Assembly: GCF_025345565.1 (NCBI RefSeq)
Contig: NZ_CP054475.1
Location: forward strand, 1,518,448 to 1,582,447
From: Thalassolituus hydrocarboniclasticus
Lineage (GTDB): Bacteria; Pseudomonadota; Gammaproteobacteria; Pseudomonadales; Oceanobacteraceae
DNA length: 64,000 bases
Direction: 5' to 3'
How positions within the stretch are numbered: the first letter of the stretch is position 1; the number at the start of each line of letters is the position of its first letter. Under the pieces are notes generated by a model. The model was not told the DNA's origin and ran no database searches. It saw nothing but the letters and a program-made list of their open reading frames with translations. A program made the translations under genes and the position numbers. Of this stretch, positions 43,799 through 52,783 are shown one piece after another.

Positions 43799-44653
43799 GT
43801 GAACAAACAACAGGCCTGGGTTCTGGCCGCACGGCCCAAAACCTTACCGGCAGCACTGGCACCGGTATTGCTCAGCCAGAGCATGGCAGCGGCGGCCGGA
43901 GGTTTTTCCTGGTCGCTGGCGCTGGTGATTCTGCTGTGTGCACTGGCACTGCAGGTGGCGGTGAATATTGCCAATGACCTGTTCGATTTTCAGCGTGGCA
44001 TCGATGACGGCGTGCGCCTTGGTCCGCCGCGGGCAGCGCAATCGGGCTGGCTCAGTATCCGGGAGCTGCAGGGCGGGCTGATTCTGAGTTTATTGCTGGC
44101 GCTGATCAGTGGTGGCTGGCTGGTGCTGCAGGGCGGCTGGCCCTTTGCGCTACTGGGGCTGGCCTCGGTGCTGGGGGTGCTGGCTTACAGTGCCGGCCCG
44201 GTGCCGCTGGCGTCCCATGGTCTGGGGGAGGTCACGGTCTTCCTGTTCTTCGGTTTGCTGGCAGTGTGCGGCAGTTATTATCTGCAGCGCCAGACATTGC
44301 CGCCGGAAGTGTGGCTGGCAGCGGTACAGATGGGCTTGCTGACCGCCGCCATTATGCTGGTGAATAACCTGCGTGACCGCGACAGCGACGCGCTGGCCGG
44401 TAAAACCACGCTGGCGTTATGGTTGGGTGAACGTGCCACCCGGCTGATGTATGCCGCGCTTATTCTGTTCCCTTTTGTGTTGTTACCGACGGATATTCTG
44501 AGCTTTGTCTGGTGTGCGTTACCGGCTGCACTGTGGCTGGTGCTGCGTATCTGGCGGCGTTATGGCATAAAGCTGAACCGGCAGCTGGCGCAGACCGCGC
44601 TGTTTTGTTTACTGTTTGCATTGCTGCGTGCGTTTGATTTTCTCGCGTTTTAA
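43799..44653 (+). CDS. menA: 1,4-dihydroxy-2-naphthoate polyprenyltransferase
   Basis: A 284-residue UbiA-superfamily membrane enzyme that attaches the polyprenyl chain in menaquinone synthesis. The Asp-rich prenyl-diphosphate site NIANDLFDFQRGIDDG (about 57-72) and RLGPPRAAQSG follow the MenA pattern. The second motif, NNLRDRDSDALAGKTTLA, is around 190-206. The GTG start is supported by AATAAGGA seven bases upstream. It implies that this organism can make menaquinone or demethylmenaquinone as well as ubiquinone; the other men genes are not in this window. Confidence 0.88.
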   Translation: MNKQQAWVLAARPKTLPAALAPVLLSQSMAAAAGGFSWSLALVILLCALALQVAVNIANDLFDFQRGIDDGVRLGPPRAAQSGWLSIRELQGGLILSLLLALISGGWLVLQGGWPFALLGLASVLGVLAYSAGPVPLASHGLGEVTVFLFFGLLAVCGSYYLQRQTLPPEVWLAAVQMGLLTAAIMLVNNLRDRDSDALAGKTTLALWLGERATRLMYAALILFPFVLLPTDILSFVWCALPAALWLVLRIWRRYGIKLNRQLAQTALFCLLFALLRAFDFLAF

Positions 44654-44741
44654 ACCGCCCAGGGCGACAGATCAATATTCAGAACGATTGCAAAGGTTAG
44701 ACTTTCAGTATCGATATTATGAACACAGGCAGGAGAGTTAA

Positions 44742-45380
44742 ATGGTTAATTTAGGTGATATCCGCCGGCAATATACTCAGGGCCGGTTAGACGAACAAAC
44801 CGCAGCAGCGGACCCTATGACCCAGTTTCATGCCTGGTTTGAACAATACCGTGGCACCGATCCGCTGGAGCCAACCATTATGACGGTTGCTTCGGTGGAT
44901 GCCGCAGGCCAGCCCTGGCAGCGTATTCTGCTGCTGAAAGCGTATGACGAAAACGGCTTCGTTTTCTTCACCAATTACGACAGCAATAAAGGCCAGCATT
45001 TTGCGGCTAATGCTCATGCCAGCCTGCATTTTTTCTGGATTAATCTGGAGCGTCAGGTACAGGTGCAGGGGCTGGTGGAAAAGATCAGCCGTGCCGAAGC
45101 GGAAGCGTATTTTCACTCCCGTCCACGGGAAAGCCAGCTCGGTGCCTGGGCATCAGCGCAAAGCCGTCCTCTGGCTGACCGCGCCACGCTGGAAGCTAAG
45201 TTTGCAGAGGTATCTGAGCAGTACGCCGGGCAGGACGTACCACTGCCGGATTACTGGGGCGGTTATCGGTTAAAACCTGCGCGTATGGAATTCTGGCAGG
45301 GTGGTGAGCATCGCCTGCATGACCGGCTGGAATATTCTATGGCCGCCGGTGAATGGAAAAAACAGCGCCTGAATCCTTAA
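44742..45380 (+). CDS. pdxH: Pyridoxamine/pyridoxine 5'-phosphate oxidase
   Basis: A 212-residue FMN enzyme that makes pyridoxal 5'-phosphate. It has TVASVDAAGQPWQRILLLKAYDENGFVFFTNYDSNKG (FMN and substrate site, about 45-85, as short motifs) and the C-terminal PLPDYWGGYRLKPARMEFWQGG...RLHDR signature. The ATG is preceded by GCAGGAGAG. It is monocistronic, closed by a terminator shared with the convergent kinase gene. Confidence 0.96.
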   Translation: MVNLGDIRRQYTQGRLDEQTAAADPMTQFHAWFEQYRGTDPLEPTIMTVASVDAAGQPWQRILLLKAYDENGFVFFTNYDSNKGQHFAANAHASLHFFWINLERQVQVQGLVEKISRAEAEAYFHSRPRESQLGAWASAQSRPLADRATLEAKFAEVSEQYAGQDVPLPDYWGGYRLKPARMEFWQGGEHRLHDRLEYSMAAGEWKKQRLNP

Positions 45381-45398
45381 GATAAAAATGCCTGAAAT

Positions 45399-45427
45399 AA
45401 AAAAGCCCGGAAATTCCGGGCTTTTTT
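45399..45427. terminator. Bidirectional terminator after pdxH
   Basis: AAAAAAGCCCGG / CCGGGCTTTTTT stem with a short AAATT loop, between convergent pdxH and the fructosamine-kinase-like gene. Confidence 0.92.
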
Positions 45428-45455
45428 ACGTTCAGATTTTAAATGCCACGAAAAA

Positions 45456-46421
45456 TCAGAGCTTCGCCATTAACGCTTCGGCCTGAGCAATGTAGCTGCC
45501 GCCAAACAGCAGGGCATGATTTAACAGATGATAGAGCTGATACACCGGGCGGCGTTTTTCATAGTCTGCAGACAGCTGGTTAACACTGTCATAGCCGTCG
45601 TAGAATTTTTTCGGGAAGCGGCCGAATAATTCGGTCATCGCCAGATCGGTCTCAGCGTCGCCATAATAACTCGCCGGATCAAACAGAACCGGGTAAGACA
45701 AGTGCCTGTCCGGGTTAAAACCAATATTACCCGACCATAAATCACCGTGCAGTAATGATGCATCGGGCTGATGATTAGCGAGAATCTCACTTGCCCGCTG
45801 CAGCGCTTTCTGGCTGTGCGCAATACGGATACCGCGATCAAGTAATTGAGTGAGTAATGGCTGCAGGCGCTGGTTGATAAAAAACTCACGCCAGTTTTCC
45901 TGCCAGCGGTTGTCCTGTGGGGTTTCGCCACACCAGGTCATGCGTTCAAAACCATAGCCTTTGTCAGTGATGTGATGGTGCATTTGCGCCAGCTGCTGAC
46001 CGGCACTGAACCAGTCGCCGTGTACAGCCAGAGGAATATGCTGCAGGATCAGGTAAGACATCGGTTGGATGTCAGCACGTTTGACAGAACCCATTGCCAG
46101 CGGGGCGCAGGCAGCCATGGTTTGCGTAGCCATCATCCGCAACAGACATTCCTGTTCAGCCGCAAAACGCGGCAGATAAGCCAGTTCCTGGCATTTAATA
46201 AAAAAAGCGCCGGCGGCGGTCTGCACACTGAACTGCAGCTGATGTTTGTGTTGGTGGCGACTGAAACCACGCAGCTCCGCAGCCGAAGGAAACAGCAGGC
46301 GATTACTCACGGCATCCGCAAGAATATCGCTCAGTAATGGCTGGGCTGTATGGTCATCCTGATAACCGGATACTTGCTCATCAATGGCAAACGCATGGTT
46401 CATAGCGCAACACTCTGACAC
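45456..46421 (-). CDS. Fructosamine kinase family protein
   Basis: A 321-residue aminoglycoside-phosphotransferase-fold kinase of the fructosamine/ketosamine-3-kinase family (repair of glycated proteins or amines). ATP-site Lys is in AFFIKCQELA (about 75), the catalytic loop is LLHGDLWSGNIGF (about 219-231) and the metal Asp is in LFDPASYYGDAETDLAMTELFG. These match the HGDLWxGN/DP.xYYGDxExDLAM family signature. The internal ATG at 46403 is an alternative start. Transcribed alone. Confidence 0.9.
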   Translation of the reverse strand: MSECCAMNHAFAIDEQVSGYQDDHTAQPLLSDILADAVSNRLLFPSAAELRGFSRHQHKHQLQFSVQTAAGAFFIKCQELAYLPRFAAEQECLLRMMATQTMAACAPLAMGSVKRADIQPMSYLILQHIPLAVHGDWFSAGQQLAQMHHHITDKGYGFERMTWCGETPQDNRWQENWREFFINQRLQPLLTQLLDRGIRIAHSQKALQRASEILANHQPDASLLHGDLWSGNIGFNPDRHLSYPVLFDPASYYGDAETDLAMTELFGRFPKKFYDGYDSVNQLSADYEKRRPVYQLYHLLNHALLFGGSYIAQAEALMAKL

Positions 46422-47075
46422 TTAAACAGTTGTACAGTGTATGGCTATGAACCGGGGAATAATGCAGAGCAGTTAACACTTTCATACTGCAGACTTAGGC
46501 CTTTTCGCGCCTTTTACCCGGGAATTACACTCTGGTTACGCGATGTTTACAGAGTGATTATTTGCGTTACGCGACTTATCAGTAATGAATAAAAACTCTG
46601 TAACCTGATAATTTTTTGGCATGCATCAGTCTGTAGTAAAGGGCGTCCGGTGGCCGGGCATCGTCAGTAATACGCAGATAAATAACGGCCGTGTTGGCGG
46701 AAGCTTAATTACGGGTTCTCTGTCATTTGGAAATGCAATATTTCTGGCACGAGTAAAAGGTGCGGCTGTACTGACCGGTGACGCAGTGCTTCATGGCGGT
46801 AAACATTCTGTTCAGGCGCTTAGGCTGATGCCCTGGTTGTCATAATAAAGGTTGTTATAACCCAGGTTGCCATAACATTTTCTCGCCATAAATTTAAGCA
46901 TTCCCTCTGTCCCGAACGCTATGTTATCGATGTCAGCGGGCCAGCCTTTGTCCGGGTACAGGATACAGAAGCCAGACAGAGGCAAAGAAGGACGATTGAT
47001 CCGCGGCAGCGAACAGAGTAGTCGGCAGAAACGGTTTATTAATAACCGCTGGTTACTTAATATGGAGCGATCAAC
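46422..47075. other. Intergenic region with short repeated motifs, 650 bp
   Basis: No credible gene; the only frame of note (74 codons from 46621) lacks a ribosome site and a recognisable pattern. It holds a small inverted repeat (CACTCTG at 46528-46534 / CAGAGTG at 46550-46556), a direct repeat GTTACGCGA (46535 and 46566) and the three 15-bp direct repeats listed next. Confidence 0.5.
46835..46879 (+). repeat. Three direct repeats with 15-bp period
   Basis: GGTTGTCATAAT (46835), GGTTGTTATAAC (46850) and GGTTGCCATAAC (46865) follow each other at exactly 15-base steps, consensus GGTTGNYATAAY. They lie about 220 bases upstream of the metallo-hydrolase gene and could be a tandem operator. Confidence 0.65.
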
Positions 47076-47099
47076 ATGCCCTTGTGGGCGGAGGAGCAG

Positions 47100-48326
47100 A
47101 TGAAAGATCCCATTCTGGCCGTTGGAGCAGTAACGATTCTGATTTTACTGGTGGTGATCCCCGTGCTGCTGAGCAGCTGTGCCAGTAACCGTGCACAGAG
47201 CAGCGCCGAGAACCAGCGCCTGCAGCAATCACCACAATACGTGACCGCGGAAAAGCAGTTTGCTAATCCGGTACCACGCCCATCGCAGGGGCTGAAAGAG
47301 GTGGCCGGAATTTTCTGGGAGCTGGCGACCGGCAAGCATCCGCGCTCGGTGCCATCGCAGGCTATTCCGGTGCGCTCATTCAATGCCGACGAGCTGCAAC
47401 AGCTGCCTGCCGGGGAACACCGCGTATACCGCATTGGCCACTCAACGCTGTTGCTGGCGCTTAACGGTGAACTCTGGCTGCTGGACCCGGTATTCTCCGA
47501 ACGTGCCTCTCCGGTGCAGTGGGCCGGCCCTAAACGCTTTCATCAGCCGCCTATTGGTTTGGACGAATTACCCGCGCTGACCGGCATTATTATTTCCCAC
47601 AACCATTACGACCATCTGGATGAAGCCAGCATCCGCGCGCTGGCTGATCGCGCCGAGGGTTTTTATGTACCACTGGGCTTAGGCCAATATTTGCGTGACT
47701 GGGGCGTAAGCGAAGAGCGTATTCACGAACACGACTGGTGGCAGGAGACTCAGGTTGGTGACACCTTAGTCGCCGCCACTCCGGCGCAGCATTTTTCTGG
47801 CCGTGGTGTTCTGGATGGCGACGAAACCCTGTGGGCATCCTGGGTGATTATCCGTGATGATAAACGCTATTTTTTCAGCGGTGACGGCGGCTATTTTGAC
47901 GGCTTTAAAACCATTGGCGAACGCTACGGCCCGTTTGATTTAACCATGATTGAAAACGGTGCCTACAACCCGCGCTGGGCGCATGTGCATATGATGCCGG
48001 AGCAAAGTGTACAGGCGCATATCGACCTGCGCGGCAAACAGATGCTGCCCATTCATAACAGCACCTTTGATCTTTCTATTCATGCCTGGTACGACCCGCT
48101 GGAACAGGTACGGCAACAGGCCGAACAACGCGATATTGCGTTGCTTACACCGACCATTGGCGAAGGCGTGATTATCGGCAGCGAACAGCGCTTCAGTTAC
48201 TGGTGGCAGCCGTTAATTGAGCAGGACGTTGCTGGTCAGGAAAATACTGTGCGGAAAATAGAAACCGTTGCGGAGGAGGGCGGAGATAATAAGCGGTTGG
48301 CGCAGGTGAAAGCTGTGGGAGAATAA
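47100..48326 (+). CDS. MBL-fold metallo-hydrolase, probable lipoprotein
   Basis: A 408-residue metallo-beta-lactamase-fold hydrolase with zinc motif SHNHYDHLD and downstream ligands (PAQHFSGRG; FFSGDGGYFDGF). The layout resembles the NAPE-PLD/UlaG-like branch, so a phospholipid-derived or lactone substrate is possible but unproven. The start at 47100 is preferred: it has GGAGGAG just upstream and gives a signal peptide MKDPILAVGAVTILILLVVI... ending in lipobox LSSC. An ATG at 47076 with GGAG upstream would add eight residues. It is followed by an AT-rich stretch. Confidence 0.85.
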   Translation: MKDPILAVGAVTILILLVVIPVLLSSCASNRAQSSAENQRLQQSPQYVTAEKQFANPVPRPSQGLKEVAGIFWELATGKHPRSVPSQAIPVRSFNADELQQLPAGEHRVYRIGHSTLLLALNGELWLLDPVFSERASPVQWAGPKRFHQPPIGLDELPALTGIIISHNHYDHLDEASIRALADRAEGFYVPLGLGQYLRDWGVSEERIHEHDWWQETQVGDTLVAATPAQHFSGRGVLDGDETLWASWVIIRDDKRYFFSGDGGYFDGFKTIGERYGPFDLTMIENGAYNPRWAHVHMMPEQSVQAHIDLRGKQMLPIHNSTFDLSIHAWYDPLEQVRQQAEQRDIALLTPTIGEGVIIGSEQRFSYWWQPLIEQDVAGQENTVRKIETVAEEGGDNKRLAQVKAVGE

Positions 48327-48919
48327 CGAGGAGACTGTATGGTTTTCGGGTCTACTTTATGGAGCAGCGGCCTGGCGAGATTGTATATTGCTAACTCCAA
48401 TTCCCTTGTGAAGTTACACTCACTATAAACAAGCAAGTCATAAGATTTTTTTAATCGATACTGGATGGCGTTTAGTTTGCTGTCGCATGCTTAATCATGA
48501 ATTGATTGTCCATATATTTCAGCACGTTTTCGTTAACTTACTTAATGATGAGTGGGATTATGAAAGTATTCAGTGCTCAAATAGGAGGGCGGAATTTACC
48601 TGCTCTCTCTGATATTTAAATTATGTATCTGATAAAAAACGTTGTTGGGTGGGCTGTTTTGGATAAGTATTTGCAATGAGGTCTAAGTTTGTATAGAAGC
48701 TTTTATGTCATTGATGTATGTGTGTGGTTTGATTTTTATGTTGTGATGTTTGTCTAGATGTTAGTATGTAAATGGATTGATTGTAATTGTTGTCTTATTT
48801 TCGATTGTTGTATAGCTATATAGATTAATGTTGTAGATTTTTTAATGGCCTCTGCGTTGCTGTGCTGCCATTCTTTGAATGGGGCTAGGATATCGAGTAT
48901 TTTTTCTTCGTTTCGGTGT
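48327..48919. other. AT-rich non-coding stretch, 590 bp
   Basis: A sharp drop in GC content begins after the metallo-hydrolase stop. I see no gene with a start, ribosome site and sustained codon pattern, and no tRNA or terminator hairpin. With the adjacent membrane-protein gene it forms an AT-rich patch ending at the tRNA-Met terminator. Confidence 0.6.
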
Positions 48920-49516
48920 TTATTTTATTACTATGCCTTCTTCTTGAAAATATTTATTAACAATTTCTGAATGTGATGGGCTAGGTAGTCCGTATAATGA
49001 TTCATTGCTGTTCAATTGAAACTTTCTTGCAATAAGTTTCGCATGAAGCATTCCTTTTACATCCGGGTCGTAGTCAGGGAGTCTAATGTCTCCTTCTGTG
49101 GCCATGTGGAGTACGACTTCTTTTTCCACATCCGTCAAATGCGGTAGAGCTCGAGAAAAGTTCTCTAGGATTATAACTCCTTTTTCTAGCTGTGATAGCT
49201 TTTCCTTTTTGTTCTTTGAAACTTGGTTATATTTTTTGATTAACCATTCTACTATGTCGCAAATTAGTGTTAGTGTGTTTATAAATAGCCTTGCGATAAG
49301 AGCTCCAACTGTAAATCCTGTAAAAAATATTGTGACTAGGATAAATGTATATATCGCATCACTATTGATTAGCCTCATAGCGTCTGTTTCGGTTGTTATG
49401 AAATACGCTAGGTATGAGCCAGTGCCGGTAGCTAGAGCTAAGAGGAATAAATGTTTCCCAGAGGTTTTATCTTCATCAATATCGAAGATATCTTTAAGAT
49501 GCAGCATAGAATCCAT
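48920..49516 (-). CDS. Two-helix membrane protein, SieB-like, possible phage exclusion
   Basis: 198 residues. Two hydrophobic helices (about 24-42 and 56-80) are followed by a charged cytosolic part: a helix NKKEKLSQLEKGVIILENFSRALP (in short pieces about 100-125), then LTDVEKEVVLHMATEGDIRLPDYD and a C-terminal SHSEIVNKYFQEEGI. The length and two-helix-plus-tail layout resemble superinfection exclusion protein B (SieB) proteins of prophages, but I have no alignment, so this is a hypothesis. The gene is AT-rich, unlike its neighbours, and starts about 10 bases beyond the U-tract of the tRNA-Met terminator on the same strand. An alternative start is at 49507. Confidence 0.6.
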   Translation of the reverse strand: MDSMLHLKDIFDIDEDKTSGKHLFLLALATGTGSYLAYFITTETDAMRLINSDAIYTFILVTIFFTGFTVGALIARLFINTLTLICDIVEWLIKKYNQVSKNKKEKLSQLEKGVIILENFSRALPHLTDVEKEVVLHMATEGDIRLPDYDPDVKGMLHAKLIARKFQLNSNESLYGLPSPSHSEIVNKYFQEEGIVIK

Positions 49517-49525
49517 TCCAAAACG

Positions 49526-49560
49526 AAAAAGCCTGCGAAGTAATAACTTACCTCGCAGGC
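49526..49560 (-). terminator. Terminator of tRNA-Met
   Basis: On the minus strand, a GCCTGCGA / TCGCAGGC stem with a 14-base loop is followed by five Ts. Confidence 0.88.
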
Positions 49561-49571
49561 CTTAGAATTCG

Positions 49572-49648
49572 TGGTAGCTATGACTGGACTTGAACCAGTG
49601 ACCCCAGCATTATGAATGCTGTGCTCTAACCAGCTGAGCTACATAGCC
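49572..49648 (-). tRNA. tRNA-Met (CAT), elongator type
   Basis: 77 nt on the minus strand. It starts GGCTATG, has the D-arm AGCTCAGCTGGTTAGAGC, anticodon loop TTCATAA (anticodon CAT), T-arm GGTTCAAGTCC, the acceptor return CATAGCT and an encoded ACCA end. The G1-T72 pair in place of C1-A72 argues for elongator Met rather than initiator. Promoter and terminator are both recognisable. Confidence 0.95.
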
Positions 49649-49708
49649 ACATTGTTACCTGAAAGAAGTGGTTAATGCTCGCTGCATTGCTCCGTTCAAG
49701 TGGCGCGT

Positions 49709-49736
49709 ATTATGCCAGCATTCTTTTGCCTGTCAA
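49709..49736 (-). promoter_or_regulatory. Sigma-70 promoter for tRNA-Met
   Basis: On the minus strand, a perfect TTGACA (49736-49731) lies 16 bases before CATAAT (49714-49709), about 60 bases upstream of the tRNA. Confidence 0.75.
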
Positions 49737-49976
49737 ACATTTTTTTCTGATATTTTTCAAAGAGTTACTAAACCGTGCGAAAGTCCGGGCAGAGGCCCTG
49801 TGCTGCTGCAGTCAGGGATTGCTGTCGCGATTGTTGAGATGGCGCTGAATCGGGCTTTATCTGCGTCTGAGGGCTTCTGATATGTGTTCAGGCGGTGCGG
49901 GTCTGGGATGACGTCAGGTACGGGAAGGGCAAGCATTCACGTGTCTGCCGCTTTGGCGCATAAAAGCTCCGGGCAT

Positions 49977-50008
49977 AAAAAAAGCCCTGGCGTTTCCGGC
50001 GGGGCTTT
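49977..50008 (-). terminator. Terminator after cysN
   Basis: On the minus strand, an AAAGCCC / GGGCTTT stem with a partly paired GC-rich interior is followed by a run of seven Ts (the A-run at 49977-49983). Confidence 0.8.
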
Positions 50009-50049
50009 TGTTTTTTGCTCAGCGGCTTGCGAACGGGCAGGGGCAGGGA

Positions 50050-51663
50050 TCAGATGATCCCTTGTTCCTGCAGGTCGGCGATCAGAGAGTCGAGGCTTTC
50101 CTGATCAGCGGCGAGGCTGATATCGGCACCATCGGCACCACCGGCTACCAGTACTACCAGGCCTGCGTCTTTCAACAGCTGGGCGTGTTCGTTGCTGGCA
50201 ATGGCAGCTACGCGTCCCATTTCGAACAGACGACGGTCGAGGCTCTGTACAACCTGCTCAGCATTCACGGCGTTAACGGCAACGATGGCTGGCTTCTGGT
50301 TGAAGCGACGGGCTTTCTCTGCGGCGGTTACCGGCGTGTTATCGTCCGATGCGCTGGCGGCGCCAACGATCATACCGGCACCAATGGTCACGTTGCTCAG
50401 GCGGTCGATGATGATAAAGGCGCCGGTGCCCGGAATTTTGCTGTAGCAGTCAAAAGGTACGGCTTTATCCAGCGACACTTCCACCAGGGCGATTTCGTTC
50501 AGGTTTACCTGATCGGCCAGACTCTGTTCCAGTGTGTTTACGTCCACCAGATGGTGGATTTTGCTCACGGTACCGGCGGTTGAGCTGGAGGCGAATTTCA
50601 GGTCGTATGGCTTACCCGGAATCAACGGGTTCTCGGTCATCCAGACGATGTCGGCATTCAGCTTTTTACCCACGGTTGGCAGGTCGTCGAGCTTCACAAT
50701 AACGTCGCCACGGCTGATGTCGATTTCGTCTTCAAGGGTCAGGGTTACGGCCTGACCGGCGAAGGCTTCTTCGAGCTTGCCGTCGTAGGTTACGATGCTT
50801 TCAACCTTGCTGGTTTTCTGCGATGGCAGCGCCATGATGGTGTCGCCCGGCTTAACAATACCGGAGGCGATGGTGCCGCAGAAGCCACGGAAGTCGAGGT
50901 TCGGACGGTTAACGTACTGTACCGGCAGGCGGAAGTTTTCCAGGTTTTTGTCCTTGGCAATTTCCACGCTTTCCAGAATTTCCATCAGCGTCTGGCCGGT
51001 GTACCAGGCAGCACGCGCGCTGCGTTCTACCACGTTGTCGCCGTCGAGGGCGGACATCGGCACAAAGTGAATATCGCTCAGTTCCAGATTCAGGTTTTTG
51101 GCGAAGGCGAGGTAGTCTTCACGGATCTGGTTAAAGCGCTCTTCGCTGAAGTCGAGCAGGTCCATTTTGTTAATCGCCACCACCACGTGCTTGATGCCCA
51201 GCAGGGAGGCAATAAAGCTGTGACGTTTGGTCTGGGTCTGCACGCCGTAGCGGGCGTCGATCAGAATAATCGCCAGATCACAGGTGGAAGCACCGGTGGC
51301 CATGTTGCGTGTGTACTGCTCGTGTCCCGGAGTATCGGCGATGATGAACTTGCGCTTGGCGGTACTGAAGTAGCGGTAGGCTACGTCAATGGTGATGCCT
51401 TGCTCACGTTCTGCCTGCAGGCCGTCAACCAGCAGGGCGAGGTCGATTTTCTCGCCAGTGGTGCCGGATTTGGCGCTGTCTTTTTCGATGGCGGCCAGCT
51501 GATCTTCATAGATCATTTTTGAGTCATGCAGCAGACGGCCGATCAGGGTGGATTTGCCATCGTCAACGTTGCCGCAGGTTAAAAAACGCAGCAGTTCTTT
51601 ATTTTCGTGCTGCTTCAGGTACTCAAGAATATCGGCAGCGATCAGATCGGATTGGTGTGACAT
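50050..51663 (-). CDS. cysN: Sulfate adenylyltransferase subunit 1 (GTPase) with a relic APS-kinase-like tail
   Basis: The GTP-hydrolysing subunit of ATP sulfurylase, which drives CysD to make adenosine 5'-phosphosulfate. G-domain motifs: GNVDDGKST (31-39), DTPGHEQY (about 118) and NKMD (about 172), followed by two EF-Tu-like barrels. It has 537 residues, against about 475 for plain CysN and about 630 for CysN-CysC fusions. The extra part (450-537) lines up by eye with pieces of APS kinase ([26 protein letters not shown]...[11 protein letters not shown]). It has no P-loop (AVNAVNAEQ at its place), no DGDN and no FISP. The start at 51663 fits the family and follows the cysD stop by one base. 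Confidence 0.93.
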   Translation of the reverse strand: MSHQSDLIAADILEYLKQHENKELLRFLTCGNVDDGKSTLIGRLLHDSKMIYEDQLAAIEKDSAKSGTTGEKIDLALLVDGLQAEREQGITIDVAYRYFSTAKRKFIIADTPGHEQYTRNMATGASTCDLAIILIDARYGVQTQTKRHSFIASLLGIKHVVVAINKMDLLDFSEERFNQIREDYLAFAKNLNLELSDIHFVPMSALDGDNVVERSARAAWYTGQTLMEILESVEIAKDKNLENFRLPVQYVNRPNLDFRGFCGTIASGIVKPGDTIMALPSQKTSKVESIVTYDGKLEEAFAGQAVTLTLEDEIDISRGDVIVKLDDLPTVGKKLNADIVWMTENPLIPGKPYDLKFASSSTAGTVSKIHHLVDVNTLEQSLADQVNLNEIALVEVSLDKAVPFDCYSKIPGTGAFIIIDRLSNVTIGAGMIVGAASASDDNTPVTAAEKARRFNQKPAIVAVNAVNAEQVVQSLDRRLFEMGRVAAIASNEHAQLLKDAGLVVLVAGGADGADISLAADQESLDSLIADLQEQGII

Positions 51664-51664
51664 A

Positions 51665-52573
51665 TCAGAAGTACCCCTCTTGTTTCTTCTTCTCCATCGA
51701 ACCGGATGAATCGTGGTCAATGGCACGGCCCTGACGCTCAGATGTCGTGGTCAGCAGCATTTCCTGAATAATTTCCGGCAGGGTTTCTGCCTCAGATTCG
51801 ACGGCGCCGGTCAGCGGATAGCAGCCCAGGGTACGGAAGCGTACGGATTTCATTTCCGGCACTTCGCCTTCTTTTAATGGCATACGCTCGTCATCAACCA
51901 TGATCAGCATGCCGTCACGCTCAACCACCGGACGCTTGGCGGAATAGTACAGCGGTACGATGTTGATATTTTCGAGGTAGATGTATTGCCAGATATCCAG
52001 CTCGGTCCAGTTAGACAGAGGGAAAACACGGATGCTCTCGCCTTTGTTGACTTTGCCGTTGTAGATATTCCACAGCTCAGGACGCTGGTTTTTCGGGTCC
52101 CAGCGGTGTTTGCTGTCACGGAAAGAATACACACGCTCTTTGGCGCGGGATTTTTCTTCGTCGCGGCGGGCACCACCAAAGGCGGCATCAAAACCGTACT
52201 TGTCCAGTGCCTGCTTCAGCGCCTGGGTTTTCATGATGTCGGTATGCTTGGATGAGCCGTGGGTGAACGGGCCAACGCCCTGTTCCACACCTTCCTGATT
52301 GATGTGTACGATCAGATCCATGCCTACTTCTTTGGCCATCTTGTCGCGGAACTCAATCATCTCCTTAAACTTCCACGTGGTATCCACGTGCAGCAGCGGA
52401 AATGGCGGTTTACCCGGATAAAAGGCTTTACGGGCCAGATGCAGCATCACGGCAGAGTCTTTGCCGATGGAGTACATCATCACCGGATTGTCGAATTCAG
52501 CGGCGACTTCGCGGATGATATGAATACTCTCCGCTTCCAGCTGCTTTAAGTGCGTCAGGTTGTAGTCAGTCAT
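51665..52573 (-). CDS. cysD: Sulfate adenylyltransferase subunit 2
   Basis: A 302-residue N-type ATP pyrophosphatase that adenylates sulfate, the first step of assimilatory sulfate reduction, together with CysN. The PP-loop [17 protein letters not shown] is at about 35-51, followed by the HVDTTWKF block and [14 protein letters not shown], all typical. It is first in the cysDN operon, with a one-base gap to cysN. The upstream 50-90 bases are AT-rich and contain an inverted repeat that may be a LysR-type (CysB) site. Confidence 0.97.
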   Translation of the reverse strand: MTDYNLTHLKQLEAESIHIIREVAAEFDNPVMMYSIGKDSAVMLHLARKAFYPGKPPFPLLHVDTTWKFKEMIEFRDKMAKEVGMDLIVHINQEGVEQGVGPFTHGSSKHTDIMKTQALKQALDKYGFDAAFGGARRDEEKSRAKERVYSFRDSKHRWDPKNQRPELWNIYNGKVNKGESIRVFPLSNWTELDIWQYIYLENINIVPLYYSAKRPVVERDGMLIMVDDERMPLKEGEVPEMKSVRFRTLGCYPLTGAVESEAETLPEIIQEMLLTTTSERQGRAIDHDSSGSMEKKKQEGYF

Positions 52574-52625
52574 TTTGGTCTGATGGCTCCCAAAAGGTAG
52601 GTGTGGGGCAATGTAAATTGCGCGA

Positions 52626-52662
52626 AATATACCAAGTTGCCTGATATATAAGAAGGTATATT
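52626..52662. promoter_or_regulatory. Inverted repeat upstream of cysDN
   Basis: AATATACC (52626-52633) and GGTATATT (52655-52662) with 21 bases between, 53-89 bases upstream of the cysD start, in otherwise AT-rich DNA. CysB control is the expected regulation for cysDN, but CysB sites are poorly conserved, so the link is inference. Confidence 0.4.
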
Positions 52663-52783
52663 CAATAACATTTAGCTATATGCATATGGTGAAGAAGATG
52701 CTTTGGTTCGGGCCACCCGGCGCCCGCCACGGCAGGCTTCAGCTGTTGTCATACAGTTGCCGGACAGATGAGGAAAAGACGCT

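Larger units (their letters stand above)
49649..50049. other. Intergenic region between tRNA-Met and cysN, 400 bp
   Basis: Holds the tRNA promoter and, at its right end, the cysN terminator. No gene is seen in the middle part (49740-49970). Confidence 0.6.

Noticed and set aside
44688-44720. Promoter TTGCAA...TATTAT before pdxH
   Set aside because: The boxes are 21 bases apart, too far for a normal sigma-70 promoter.
46621-46845. 74-codon frame upstream of the metallo-hydrolase gene
   Set aside because: No ribosome site, no recognisable pattern, and it overlaps the first of the 15-bp direct repeats.
46835-46879. Start of a CRISPR array
   Set aside because: Units are only 15 bases with no spacers of proper length; better explained as tandem binding sites or a short repeat.
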